Shown in pieces: positions 50,835-59,225 of a stretch of DNA of 59,225 nt. The translations under genes and the position numbers were made by a program. Positions within the stretch are counted from its first letter, which is position 1. Each line of letters begins with the position of its first letter. The notes under the pieces were generated by a model. It had not been told where the DNA came from, ran no database searches, and saw only the letters and a program-made list of their open reading frames with translations. The stretch lies in NCBI GenBank assembly GCA_017395505.1, contig JAFPUH010000037.1, forward strand, positions 1 through 59,225, read 5' to 3'. The DNA comes from Kiritimatiellia bacterium (lineage in GTDB: Bacteria > Verrucomicrobiota > Kiritimatiellia > RFP12 > UBA1067).

Positions 50835-52073
50835 TTACTTCTTGGCGTTCTTGCGCTTCTTGCGGGGATTGGGCTGGCCAATCTCGCTGAGCAGCTTGCG
50901 GAACGAGCTCTTGCGAACGTTGAACGGCTTGCCGCCCTTCACGCGCTCGAACTCGCATGCGCGGATCTTCGCGCTGGCGTTCTCATCGGGACCGACGACG
51001 CCCGAGACGCCCGAAAGCGCACATTCGACGGCCTTGCGGGCGCACTTCTCGATGAGTGTGCGGTCCTTCTTGTTCGGCGCTGCAGCCCTGGCGAAGTAGC
51101 CAGACTTGAACACCTGAACCTTCTCGGCGCCGAGAAGCTCGCTGAAGCGCTTGCCGACATACTGGCCGACGTTGACCTTGTCGAGCCTCGGATGGCCGAA
51201 CGCATCGACCGGCACCTCTTCGCCGCGCTTCTTCATCTCGGTGATGATGTCAGTCACGCCCGCACCCTCGGAGACGAAGATGTTGACGCTGTCGACGGTA
51301 TCCATGATCTTGCGCAGACGAATCGCCTCGTTGACGAAATCGATGCGGCACTCCGGCACGTACACCGCGTGGACGTCCTGACGCTCCATCGTAAGGTTGA
51401 ATTCGGGCAGGAACTTGACGCGCTTGAGCATCTTGTGGTAGTACTGGGCGGTCTTGTAGGTGAGCCAGCCGCAGTTTCGGCCCATGACTTCATGAATGGT
51501 CAGAGCGCGCGGATTAGCGCTGTTCTCCTTGACGACGTTCATGAAGAACTTGGCTCCCTCCTCGGCCGCAGTCCATGCGCCGAGAGACTGCTTGATCGGG
51601 TAGACGTCGTTGTCGATGGTCTTGGGCAGGCCGACGACGATGAGCGGATAGTTGTTGTCGGCGAGGTACTTGGCGAGATCGGCCGCGGTTGTGTTGGTGT
51701 CGTCGCCGCCAATCGTGTGAAGCACATCGACGCCATCCTTGACGAGCTGGTCGGCCGCAACCTTGAGCGGATCCTCCCCTTCCTTGACGAGACCTCGCTT
51801 GACGCAATCCTTTACGTTCGTGAGCTTGACGCGGCTGTTGCCGATCGGGCTGCCGCCATGACGCGTGAGAATGAGCGCATTCTTCCTGACTGCATCGGTA
51901 ACGGGTATGGAGTCGCCCTTCAACAGCCCCATGTAGCCGTTCACATAACCGATCATCGCGACCTGAGGCGCTTTCTTGTTGTATTCATCGATCAGATAGC
52001 CGATTGATGAACTCAGGCACGGAGCCAGACCCCCTGCCGTCAGAAACGCAACCTTCTTCACTTCTTTGCCCAT
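50835..52073 (-). CDS. 6-phosphofructokinase, PPi-dependent type
   Basis: 412 residues. Phosphorylates fructose 6-phosphate. Motifs GGLAPCLSSSIG, catalytic IGGDDTNTTAADLAKYL and PKTIDNDVYP; the Asp in GGDDT and the Lys in PKTIDND are the residues that mark use of pyrophosphate instead of ATP in this superfamily. Tail ends with a short Lys/Arg-rich stretch (NPRKKRKNAKK). AAGGAG ribosome site upstream. Followed by the HAD-like gene. Confidence 0.9.
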   Translation of the reverse strand: MGKEVKKVAFLTAGGLAPCLSSSIGYLIDEYNKKAPQVAMIGYVNGYMGLLKGDSIPVTDAVRKNALILTRHGGSPIGNSRVKLTNVKDCVKRGLVKEGEDPLKVAADQLVKDGVDVLHTIGGDDTNTTAADLAKYLADNNYPLIVVGLPKTIDNDVYPIKQSLGAWTAAEEGAKFFMNVVKENSANPRALTIHEVMGRNCGWLTYKTAQYYHKMLKRVKFLPEFNLTMERQDVHAVYVPECRIDFVNEAIRLRKIMDTVDSVNIFVSEGAGVTDIITEMKKRGEEVPVDAFGHPRLDKVNVGQYVGKRFSELLGAEKVQVFKSGYFARAAAPNKKDRTLIEKCARKAVECALSGVSGVVGPDENASAKIRACEFERVKGGKPFNVRKSSFRKLLSEIGQPNPRKKRKNAKK

Positions 52074-52128
52074 GATTACTCGTACTCTCCTTAGTTACTT
52101 GGTATTAGTAGTGTTTGTTTGCCTAAAA

Positions 52129-52596
52129 TTAAGCCGAAAGCCCTTCAAGCACATTGACGGTCTCGATGGCCGACTGCATCGCGCTGAAGCCCTTGTTGCC
52201 CTGCTTCGTGCCGCAACGCTCGACAGCCTGCTCGAGGTTCTCGGCCGAAACGACGCCATCCAAAACAGGCACGCCAGTCGCGAGCGAAATTTCGCTGAAA
52301 GCTCGCGAAGTCGTCTCGTTTATGAGCGAAGCGTGGGTCGTAGCACCCTGAACCACAGCGCCGAGCGCGACAATCGCCTGAACGCACTTCTTCTGCGCAA
52401 GCTTGCTCGCGACAATCGGAATCTCATATGCGCCGGGAACCCTGACGACCGTAAGGTCGCTCTCGTCACCACCAAGTCGCACAAACGCGTCAACAGCGCC
52501 CTTTACGAGCTGTTCCGTGAGAAAACTGTTGAAACGGCTGACCACAAGGGCAACCTTCATGCCTTTGGCACACAAATTTCCTGTGACTTCCTTCAT
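52129..52596 (-). CDS. ribH: 6,7-dimethyl-8-ribityllumazine synthase
   Basis: 155 residues, typical. Penultimate riboflavin step. Motifs VSRFNSFLTEQLVKGAV, VRVPGAYEIP and GAVVQGATTHASLINE (catalytic His) plus CGTKQGNKG. It has its own strong promoter and no other rib gene beside it. No FMN riboswitch is visible in its short leader (about 25 nt from the expected start site). Confidence 0.95.
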   Translation of the reverse strand: MKEVTGNLCAKGMKVALVVSRFNSFLTEQLVKGAVDAFVRLGGDESDLTVVRVPGAYEIPIVASKLAQKKCVQAIVALGAVVQGATTHASLINETTSRAFSEISLATGVPVLDGVVSAENLEQAVERCGTKQGNKGFSAMQSAIETVNVLEGLSA

Positions 52597-52628
52597 ATTG
52601 CTACTCCCGAATAGTTATATTGATGTGA

Positions 52629-52657
52629 ATTATACCACCATTATGCGTTTATGTCAA
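52629..52657 (-). promoter_or_regulatory. Promoter of ribH
   Basis: On the - strand TTGACA (52657-52652), 17-bp spacer, TATAAT (52634-52629) preceded by GTGG. Near-perfect sigma70-type site located 33 nt before the ribH ATG. Confidence 0.85.
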
Positions 52658-52680
52658 TGACACGAGCTCCTCCCTTACCC

Positions 52681-53733
52681 TCACTTGGGACTAGGCGAAA
52701 GCACCTCGCAGCCGTCTTCCGTTATGAGGATGAGATCTTCTATCCTTACGCCGAGATTTCCCTCAAGATACACGCCAGGTTCGATCGTCACAAGCATTCC
52801 GGGTTGGAGGACTGTCTTGTCGGCCTTTCTAACCCCGGGTGCTTCGTGAATCTCGATTCCCACGCCATGTCCGAGTGAATGTCCGAAACACTTGCCGAAA
52901 CCGGCGTCTTCGATTATCTTTCGCGCCACCCTGTCGAGCTTGCCGCAGGTAAGCCCCGGCTTTGCCGCAGCGATTGCGCACATGTTCGCCTTCAGGACGA
53001 GGCTGTAAATTTCACGATAGAGCTTTGAGGGCTTCGCCGGAACGATGTTCCTCGTCATGTCGGAGCAATATCCGTCAAGTTTGACTCCCATATCGACAAG
53101 AACAGGCGCCTTCCCGTCCCATACCGTATCATCCGGCACATGGTGGCACTCCGCCGCATTGGGACCGACGCAGACGATAGTCTCGAACGCCTCGCCCTCG
53201 CCCTTCTCAATCATGAGGTGGCGGATTATCCTGGCCATCTGAAGTTCGGTCATGCCCGCCTTGAACTGCGCCTGCGCCTCGGCCCAGATTTCGCTGTTCA
53301 GCGCTTCGGCCGCGCGAAGCTTCTCGATCTCCTCCGGAGTCTTCACAGACCGCAATGCCTTCACCGCGTCGTCTATGTCGACAAATTCCGTGTTCGGATG
53401 GTCCTTCTGAAGCTTGAGGAATCTCGTATGGCTGACCGTCGACTCGTATCCTACGCGTTTTCCGGAGAACTTGAGGCGCTTCATGTCGACGACCTTGAGC
53501 TGCGGAGCCACCCTGTGGACCATCGGCACGTAGCGGAAGTCTGTATAGAACCTTATGTCGCAGCTCCCGCTCTTGGTCCGTTCGAACACCAGCGCGGCGT
53601 TGTCGCAATCGACGCCAGTCAGAGACCTTACGTTGGCTTGGTTGTAGACAATGGCCGCGTCGAGCTTGCGCTCGACCACAACCTTTACGAAGTCGTCGAG
53701 ACGACCCTGATATGGATTTGCTTTCTTGTTCAT
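52681..53733 (-). CDS. Xaa-Pro aminopeptidase family (M24B) peptidase
   Basis: 350 residues from ATG 53733. Pita-bread fold with all five metal ligands visible: VDMGVKLDGYCSDMTRN (two Asp), GHSLGHGVGIEIHE (His), TIEPGVY (Glu) and GVRIEDLILI (Glu). N-terminal creatinase-like domain in residues 1-125. Removes N-terminal residues before proline. Overlaps the upstream TadE-like gene by 4 nt, so it appears to be the last gene of the pilin-like operon. Confidence 0.92.
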   Translation of the reverse strand: MNKKANPYQGRLDDFVKVVVERKLDAAIVYNQANVRSLTGVDCDNAALVFERTKSGSCDIRFYTDFRYVPMVHRVAPQLKVVDMKRLKFSGKRVGYESTVSHTRFLKLQKDHPNTEFVDIDDAVKALRSVKTPEEIEKLRAAEALNSEIWAEAQAQFKAGMTELQMARIIRHLMIEKGEGEAFETIVCVGPNAAECHHVPDDTVWDGKAPVLVDMGVKLDGYCSDMTRNIVPAKPSKLYREIYSLVLKANMCAIAAAKPGLTCGKLDRVARKIIEDAGFGKCFGHSLGHGVGIEIHEAPGVRKADKTVLQPGMLVTIEPGVYLEGNLGVRIEDLILITEDGCEVLSPSPK

Positions 53734-53987
53734 TTCAGTATTGCTGTTGTGGGCATCTCTGCCCGCTCGTTTATCTTTAGGGTTTTTGTTCCAGTGAAAT
53801 ACCTTTCGGCGAAATCGCCCACTTCGACCGGCTCGGCTGTCGTCGGCGACGCGCCCCTCGCCGTGTTCTGCACCCTGAGGCTGCGCGCGATATAGACCGC
53901 AAACACGCATAGCGCACTTGTCACCAGCACCAGCGCGAACATCCCCAGCGCCAGCTCGATCAACGCCTGTCCCCGCCTAGTGGCCAT
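53730..53987 (-). CDS. TadE-like pseudopilin
   Basis: 85 residues from ATG 53987. Starts MATRRGQALIELALGMFAL: basic residues, then G-Q-A-x-I/L-E, the TadE-type motif, with a membrane helix and an exported C-terminal part. Usually part of Tad/Flp pilus assembly or envelope complexes. It overlaps the TadG-like gene by 11 nt. Confidence 0.75.
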   Translation of the reverse strand: MATRRGQALIELALGMFALVLVTSALCVFAVYIARSLRVQNTARGASPTTAEPVEVGDFAERYFTGTKTLKINERAEMPTTAILK

Positions 53988-55362
53988 GCGCAGACCCTCC
54001 CGTGCCACCTCCAGGACCAAGCGGCCTTATGCACTCGCCAGAATGGTATTTGAGCCACGTCTTGCCTCTTGCGCGGAACGACGCCCTCTCCCACTGCCTG
54101 AGCTGGTCGCAGTAGAAGCACCCCGCGCCAGTCGAACGCGGACCCGTTGCGAAATACTTCTTGAGGTGCTTTCTGATGTGCTCTACCCACATGCCGTCAG
54201 CCGTCGAGAGGTCGGCGCCGCCTACTGAATCTATCGGCACCAGCTTGGCCTCCTCGAATGCCGGCGTCACGAGCCTCATCAACGCAGTGACAGGCGCGCG
54301 CTCGCCCTCGAGGTCCTCCACGAACCCGAACGGCTTCGCCGCCGCAGTCCACGAAACACCCCCGCTGCTCTCGTCCACCAGATCCTCGAAGCCGTTCTCG
54401 ACCCTGCAAATCGCGGCGCATCCCCTTACGTCGAACTCGGGCTTGACCTGCCCCATGACTGGCGCCGCATACGCGCCGAACGGATCCATCTCAACCCACC
54501 TCCGCCACGTGTAGTCGAAGAACGCCCATTCCTGATCCTCGGCGCCGAGCAAGTCCGATGCGTTCGTTATGTCGAAATCGGTGCAGCCCGTGAGCCGCAT
54601 TATTATCTGCCTCATCTCGTCTTCGAGCGGAGGCAGCTGACGGAACGACAGGTGTAGCGAATAGACCTCGCTGTTGTCGATTGGCGACGGCTCGGTGAAG
54701 TCGGGTCGCGGCATGTTGTGCGAATCGCGGTCGAATAGCCACTCGCCGTTGAAGTGGAACCAGCACCAGTTCTGCCCCGCAATCGCCTCGTAGAAAAGCC
54801 TCGTCAGCAGCGGAAAGCACTGCCACGCGTCTGCGAACTCCACATTGTCTGGCCCGACGACCATCTCTTCGCCGAGCATGCCGACTATCGACTCCAGCTC
54901 GTCTGCGTATTCGCCCCATGCGCCTTCCCACGGTTCAGGGTAGATTTCAGGAGCTGCCGCAAAGACAGTCCTTATCTCAAGCACATGTTCTCGCAGTATC
55001 TCGGCCATTCTGCCGCCGGCGTCGCGATCGACCCCATTGCGCCTCGCGGCCGCGTTGCCTAGCCTCAAGCCCTCCAGTGGCCCCAGAAAGCACAGGCGGC
55101 GCTGCATCTCCATCAGCCTTGCGCACTCCTCCCTGTCGCCCGATAGAGCCGCCTTGAAGTGCGCAATGTTGCACTCTCCGATCTTGTTCAGCAGCTCGCC
55201 CTGATATCTCGCCACCGCCAGTGCCGCAGCATCACCAGCGTTCATTGCGCGGTTCTTCGAGCGCACCGACAGAAACACGCTCACGTTCATCACGACAAGC
55301 ACTGTCAGGGCGAGTATGATCGCCACCAGATAAACTGCTACCTGTCCGCACCTCGCCTTCAT
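53977..55362 (-). CDS. TadG-like envelope protein
   Basis: 461 residues from ATG 55362. Single N-terminal membrane helix after MKARCGQVAVYLVAIILALT, then a large exported domain starting with NRAMNAGDAAALAVARYQGE, which resembles the region after the helix in TadG/TadE proteins. No vWA (MIDAS) motif is seen. Ends in a Gly/His tail (GGGTGGSAHGH). The exported domain is not recognised. Starts 4 nt inside the upstream gene. Confidence 0.65.
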   Translation of the reverse strand: MKARCGQVAVYLVAIILALTVLVVMNVSVFLSVRSKNRAMNAGDAAALAVARYQGELLNKIGECNIAHFKAALSGDREECARLMEMQRRLCFLGPLEGLRLGNAAARRNGVDRDAGGRMAEILREHVLEIRTVFAAAPEIYPEPWEGAWGEYADELESIVGMLGEEMVVGPDNVEFADAWQCFPLLTRLFYEAIAGQNWCWFHFNGEWLFDRDSHNMPRPDFTEPSPIDNSEVYSLHLSFRQLPPLEDEMRQIIMRLTGCTDFDITNASDLLGAEDQEWAFFDYTWRRWVEMDPFGAYAAPVMGQVKPEFDVRGCAAICRVENGFEDLVDESSGGVSWTAAAKPFGFVEDLEGERAPVTALMRLVTPAFEEAKLVPIDSVGGADLSTADGMWVEHIRKHLKKYFATGPRSTGAGCFYCDQLRQWERASFRARGKTWLKYHSGECIRPLGPGGGTGGSAHGH

Positions 55363-55850
55363 AGTCCCGCGTTGTACATGTAGTAGTCGCTGTTGTGCTC
55401 GAGCGAGGCCTTGCCCTCGACGCTGAACCATTCGTTGCCCAGCCTAACCTCGCTGTCGGTTCCGTTGCCGGCGTCCACTTGAAGACGCCCCCACCCCTCG
55501 TAGTCGAGAACTCCGCGCGCAACGGCACCATTGGGCGTGGCCATGTAGATTCTCGATCTCGAGCGCTCCATCTGATGGTCGAAGGGTTCGTCGAGCCCGT
55601 CATCCGGCGGCCAGAGCCTACGCCCCGCCACAGGAATCGTCGCAACGCGCGCCGCTTTCAGGCACATGAAGTCGTTGAGCCCGACCGCCCTCGCCCTCGC
55701 CACCCTCATCGCCGCATGCTCTGCTAGAATCTTGCCGGTAAGTAGGTGCGAAAGCCTGAAGAGCGCCAGAAACGCACAGGTCAGGACGACTGCCGCGAGA
55801 AGAGTCTCGAGCAGAGCCTGACCTTTGCGCGCGTGGACCTTGGCGGTCAC
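55359..55850 (-). CDS. TadE/TadF-like pseudopilin
   Basis: 163 residues from GTG 55850. N-terminus HARKGQALLETLLAAVVLTC shows the processing site G-Q-A-L-L-E and a membrane helix. The exported part is about 120 residues with no known motif. Overlaps the Flp-like gene upstream (GTGA) and the TadG-like gene downstream by 4 nt. Confidence 0.7.
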   Translation of the reverse strand: MTAKVHARKGQALLETLLAAVVLTCAFLALFRLSHLLTGKILAEHAAMRVARARAVGLNDFMCLKAARVATIPVAGRRLWPPDDGLDEPFDHQMERSRSRIYMATPNGAVARGVLDYEGWGRLQVDAGNGTDSEVRLGNEWFSVEGKASLEHNSDYYMYNAGL

Positions 55851-56071
55851 TCGCCCAGTTCTTTGACGGTATTTGCGCTTATGCTGTCAGCCGCCGATTT
55901 GGCCTTGGTGCCCTCTTCCTGCGAAAGCGCAGCCGTCGCCCCTGCCGTCTTCTTGCCAACAGCGCGGCTGAAGTACGAGAACACTGCGATCAGCGCGATC
56001 GCAATAAGGCTGACGATGATGATATACTCGACCATCGTCTGACCCTTGCGCAGCTTTTTCATGATTTGCAT
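55847..56071 (-). CDS. Flp-family (type IVb) pilin-like protein
   Basis: 74 residues from ATG 56071, with GGAGG in place. KKLRKGQTMVEYIIIVSLIAIALIAVFSYF (given here in pieces: RKGQTMVEY then IIIVSLIAIALIAVF) is the class III signal peptide of Flp pilins, with cleavage expected after Gly. A 35-residue Ala/Ser/Lys-rich tail follows. Would be processed by a TadV-like prepilin peptidase, not in the window. Confidence 0.8.
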   Translation of the reverse strand: MQIMKKLRKGQTMVEYIIIVSLIAIALIAVFSYFSRAVGKKTAGATAALSQEEGTKAKSAADSISANTVKELGE

Positions 56072-56087
56072 TTTGCCTACCTCCGTT

Positions 56088-56243
56088 TCACGGACAATCC
56101 TGACTGACAAGCGCCTCGCTTCGGTGCGCGGACTTGTGCGCAGCCGTCACGAAGTAGCCCATTATGCTGACGACGATTAGGAGCGTCGCAAGCGCAAGCA
56201 CATACTCTATCGCAGCTTGCCCGCTTCTGCCCTTCTTGCCCAT
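56088..56243 (-). CDS. Second small Flp-like pilin
   Basis: 51 residues. MGKKGRSGQAAIEYVLALAT then LLIVVSIMGYF: same G-Q-x-x-I-E-Y pattern and membrane helix as the next gene, with a short tail containing two His and one Cys. First gene of the pilin-like operon. The ATG lies 6 nt after a -10 box. Confidence 0.75.
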   Translation of the reverse strand: MGKKGRSGQAAIEYVLALATLLIVVSIMGYFVTAAHKSAHRSEALVSQDCP

Positions 56244-56249
56244 GTGCGT

Positions 56250-56260
56250 ATTATATCATA
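56250..56260 (-). promoter_or_regulatory. Promoter of the pilin-like operon
   Basis: On - strand TATGATATAAT, TATAAT at 56255-56250, 6 nt before the ATG at 56243. Another leaderless arrangement. It diverges from the rlmN promoter about 200 bp away. Confidence 0.65.
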
Positions 56261-56370
56261 TTCTTCCGCAGCGAGAAACCACCTTGGCCTCTCGCATTCA
56301 ACTTACGGCTTGTATGTCGGTCACTCATGGCGAATCTTCTACAAATAACGCCGTTCGACTCTGCTGTGAA

Positions 56371-56428
56371 GGTCCAGGCGGGCAGGGCATGAAAGTCCCA
56401 GGACTTTGCCCGCCTCCCCGCGTGGACC
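56371..56428. other. Nested hairpin element between divergent promoters
   Basis: GGTCC (56371-56375) with GGACC (56424-56428); AGGCGGGCA (56376-56384) with TGCCCGCCT (56407-56415); and a perfect inner hairpin AAAGTCC-CA-GGACTTT (56392-56407). It sits upstream of the rlmN promoter. It may be a small RNA, an attenuator of an upstream transcript or a DNA structure. Confidence 0.5.
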
Positions 56429-56446
56429 AATGCGCCAGCGAAAGTT

Positions 56447-56457
56447 ATGGTATAATA
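56447..56457 (+). promoter_or_regulatory. Extended -10 promoter of rlmN
   Basis: TATGGTATAAT with TATAAT at 56452-56457, 7 nt before the ATG at 56465: leaderless transcript expected. Confidence 0.65.
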
Positions 56458-56464
56458 TACGCCA

Positions 56465-57572
<1,108 letters not shown>

Positions 57573-57588
57573 TTGAAAGACGGGCGGT

Positions 57589-57599
57589 ATTATACCATA
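57589..57599 (-). promoter_or_regulatory. Promoter of tRNA-Pro
   Basis: On - strand TATGGTATAAT, TATAAT at 57594-57589, about 17 nt before the mature tRNA 5' end. Same extended -10 as several protein genes here. Confidence 0.65.
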
Positions 57600-57602
57600 T
57601 TT

Positions 57603-58409
57603 TCAGAGAGTCTGCTTGGGCATGTCTTTGATGTAAAGATCCATCTGCCTGAACGGAATCTCGACGCCGACCTTGTCGAACGCCTCCTTGACGGACTGCA
57701 CGCCCGCGAAGTAGACCTTCCAGAAATCGGGAGTCTTCGTCCAGCAGCGGACGGTGAGCGTTACGGCGCTGTCGTCGAGCGACTTGACCTCAGCCATCGG
57801 CGCAGGATCCTCAAGCACACCGGGTATCGCCTTGACCGTCTCGAGGGCGGTGCTCTTGGCGAGCGAGATGTCGGCGCCGTAGGCGATGCCTACAATGATC
57901 TCGACGCGCCGCTTGTCGAGCGCCGAATAGTTGATGATCGGCTGGCCCCACGCCGCCTTGTTAGGAATAGTTATCTTGCGGTTATCTGGCGTAGCAAGCG
58001 TGACGGCCATCATGTCGAGCGCGGTTATTGTGCCCTCGTTGCCCGAGACGTTCACGAAGTCGCCGACCTTGAACGGCTGGTTGATCGCAATCATCATTCC
58101 GCTCGCGAGGCTGCCGAGAGACTCCTGAAACGCGAAACCGAGAACGAAGCCGGTGACTCCAAGGCCTGCGATGATCGGCCCTATGTCGACGCCAAGCTTC
58201 TCCAGCACCATCACGACGACGAACGTCCACGCAACCTTCTCGGCGACGGACGTCACGAAGCGCACGACAAGCGCGTACTTGCCGTTCTCCGCCTTGGCCA
58301 GCGCCTTGTGCAGCAGCATCGAGCCGTACTTTATCGCGAAGTAGCCGACCGCGAGCATCAAGCCCGCATAGCCGAGGTTGATCGCGCCTCTGAGAATCAT
58401 ATCCATCAT
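57603..58409 (-). CDS. mscS: Small-conductance mechanosensitive channel (MscS family)
   Basis: 268 residues, like E. coli MscS (286). Three membrane helices with the Gly/Ala pore helix (GLGVTGFVLGFAFQESLGSL) and the beta-domain motifs FKVGDFVNVSGNEGTI and DNRKITIPN. Opens on membrane tension to release solutes in osmotic downshock. Overlaps the end of nrdG by 4 nt, so transcribed with nrdD-nrdG. Confidence 0.93.
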   Translation of the reverse strand: MMDMILRGAINLGYAGLMLAVGYFAIKYGSMLLHKALAKAENGKYALVVRFVTSVAEKVAWTFVVVMVLEKLGVDIGPIIAGLGVTGFVLGFAFQESLGSLASGMMIAINQPFKVGDFVNVSGNEGTITALDMMAVTLATPDNRKITIPNKAAWGQPIINYSALDKRRVEIIVGIAYGADISLAKSTALETVKAIPGVLEDPAPMAEVKSLDDSAVTLTVRCWTKTPDFWKVYFAGVQSVKEAFDKVGVEIPFRQMDLYIKDMPKQTL

Positions 58410-58912
58410 GATACAACCTTACCTTTCTTAATGTCGATTATGCGCTGGTTCGAGCTGCCCCTGAACTTCAGCGAAATGTCCTTCTTATCCTCGACGAAGG
58501 GTCCGTCGACCAGCACGTCGATGAGCGTGAGAAACTCGTCCGTCACCTCAGTGCGCCAGCGGGAACCCTCGGCCTTTAGCTGGGTCTCGAGCACGCAGCC
58601 CGTGTAGACCCACACCGTCTTCGAAAGGCCGAAGCGATCGCGCAGCCGCCGCAGAAACGGCACAAGCGCGCGTTGGTTCTCTGGCTCCATCGGTTCTCCG
58701 CCCAATATCGAGAGCCCCGCTATGTAGCTGGGCGCCATGAGGCCGAGAACGGTATCCTCTGCCTTTTCGTCGAACGGCTCGCCGTAGTCGAAGCTCCACT
58801 GGTCGGGATTGAAGCATCCCTTGCACTGGTGGGTGCAGCCGGAAACGAAAAGCGACACGCGAACGCCTTCGCCGTTCGCGATGTCGCAGTTTCTTATCGT
58901 CGCGTAGTTCAC
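58406..58912 (-). CDS. nrdG: Anaerobic ribonucleotide reductase activating protein NrdG
   Basis: 168 residues. Radical SAM cluster CTHQCKGC; family motifs NGEGVRVSLFVSGC, FNPDQWSFDYG and LSILGGEPMEPEN. Installs the glycyl radical on NrdD, allowing deoxynucleotide synthesis without oxygen. One base downstream of nrdD. Marks the host as able to live anaerobically. Confidence 0.96.
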   Translation of the reverse strand: MNYATIRNCDIANGEGVRVSLFVSGCTHQCKGCFNPDQWSFDYGEPFDEKAEDTVLGLMAPSYIAGLSILGGEPMEPENQRALVPFLRRLRDRFGLSKTVWVYTGCVLETQLKAEGSRWRTEVTDEFLTLIDVLVDGPFVEDKKDISLKFRGSSNQRIIDIKKGKVVS

Positions 58913-58913
58913 C

Positions 58914-59225
58914 TTACGAAACGTGCAAGACGCGTTCCTTGATCTCCTGCGTGCGGCCCTGGTTCCAGAACTGGCTGCCGATGTAGCCGCAGGTGCGACG
59001 GGCGACGTTGAGCTTCGACTCGTCGGTGTTGCCGCACTTCGGGCACTTCCAGATGAGCTTTCCGCTCTCGTCCTTTACGATCTCGATCTCGCCGTCGAAA
59101 CCGCACACCTGGCAGTAGTCGGACTTGGTGTTCAGCTCGGCGTACATGATGTGGTCGTAGATGTACTGCATGATGGAGAGCACCGCGGGGATGTTGTCCT
59201 GCATGTTCGGCACCTCGACGTAGCT
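58914..59225 (-). CDS. nrdD: Anaerobic ribonucleoside-triphosphate reductase NrdD, C-terminus
   Basis: Only the last 103 residues are in the window; the frame is open at the right edge. Two Cys pairs of the zinc site, CQVCG and CPKCG, and the glycyl radical loop RRTCGYIGSQFWNQGR (Gly in CGYIG) are visible. It ends ERVLHVS, 1 bp before nrdG. Confidence 0.93.
   Translation of the reverse strand, partial: SYVEVPNMQDNIPAVLSIMQYIYDHIMYAELNTKSDYCQVCGFDGEIEIVKDESGKLIWKCPKCGNTDESKLNVARRTCGYIGSQFWNQGRTQEIKERVLHVS

Noticed and set aside
50823..52007. Long + frame antisense to the phosphofructokinase
   Set aside because: Mirror of a clear enzyme gene; no domain recognised.
54022..54032. CGGCCTTATGC, matching part of the phage core repeat
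   Set aside because: It lacks the mirrored CATAA arm and lies within a coding gene; chance match, not a second attachment site.

Overview
The window looks like a chromosomal segment of a Gram-negative bacterium of the PVC group, most likely a gut-type Kiritimatiellota (inference). The reasons are a Ysc-type type III secretion system (T3SS), a giant glycine-rich surface protein, a BspA-like leucine-rich-repeat protein and small Tad-like pilin genes. Host genes are GC-rich. Promoters show a recurrent extended -10 (TATGGTATAAT), often only 6-9 nt before the start codon, which implies leaderless mRNAs.

Layout. 1-10375: 3' part of a giant repetitive surface protein. 10397-28002: one long, tightly overlapping + strand T3SS operon: chaperone, sctC, an AIM24-like gene, sctW, sycN-like, sctX, sctV, sctD, yscE-like, sctF, sctG-like, sctI, sctJ, sctY, sctK, sctL, sctN, sctO, sctP, sctQ, sctR, sctS, sctT. 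sctU and translocators are absent. 28.0-28.9 kb: a MntA/HepT (MNT/HEPN) toxin-antitoxin pair bracketed by two copies of a palindromic promoter. 29.2-32.2 kb: LRR surface protein. 32.3-32.5 kb: an array of eight 22-bp repeats bounded by 33-bp inverted repeats. 32.8-37.6 kb: housekeeping genes (M50 protease, prs, pth, aminotransferase, rarA).

37.58-46.14 kb: an AT-rich, T-rich integrated filamentous phage (inovirus) with an HUH replication initiator, ssDNA-binding protein, major coat protein, minor coat/adsorption proteins, a Zot-type assembly ATPase, a glycosyltransferase and a highly structured non-coding region. It is flanked by a 15-bp direct repeat lying in sites built like XerCD dif. Removing the phage restores a good 28-bp dif between rarA and a radical SAM gene. 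Host genes left of this site are all on +, and most genes to the right are on -, as expected where two replichores converge. The window therefore probably contains the replication terminus.

47.2-59.2 kb: mostly - strand genes: clpB without N-domain, mazG, a HAD-fold protein lacking catalytic Asp residues, PPi-type phosphofructokinase, ribH, an M24 peptidase, five Tad/TadE/Flp-like genes, mscS, nrdG and the end of nrdD. rlmN (+) converges on a tRNA-Pro gene (-) and overlaps it.

All calls come from reading the sequence and recalling family motifs. No database search was possible.
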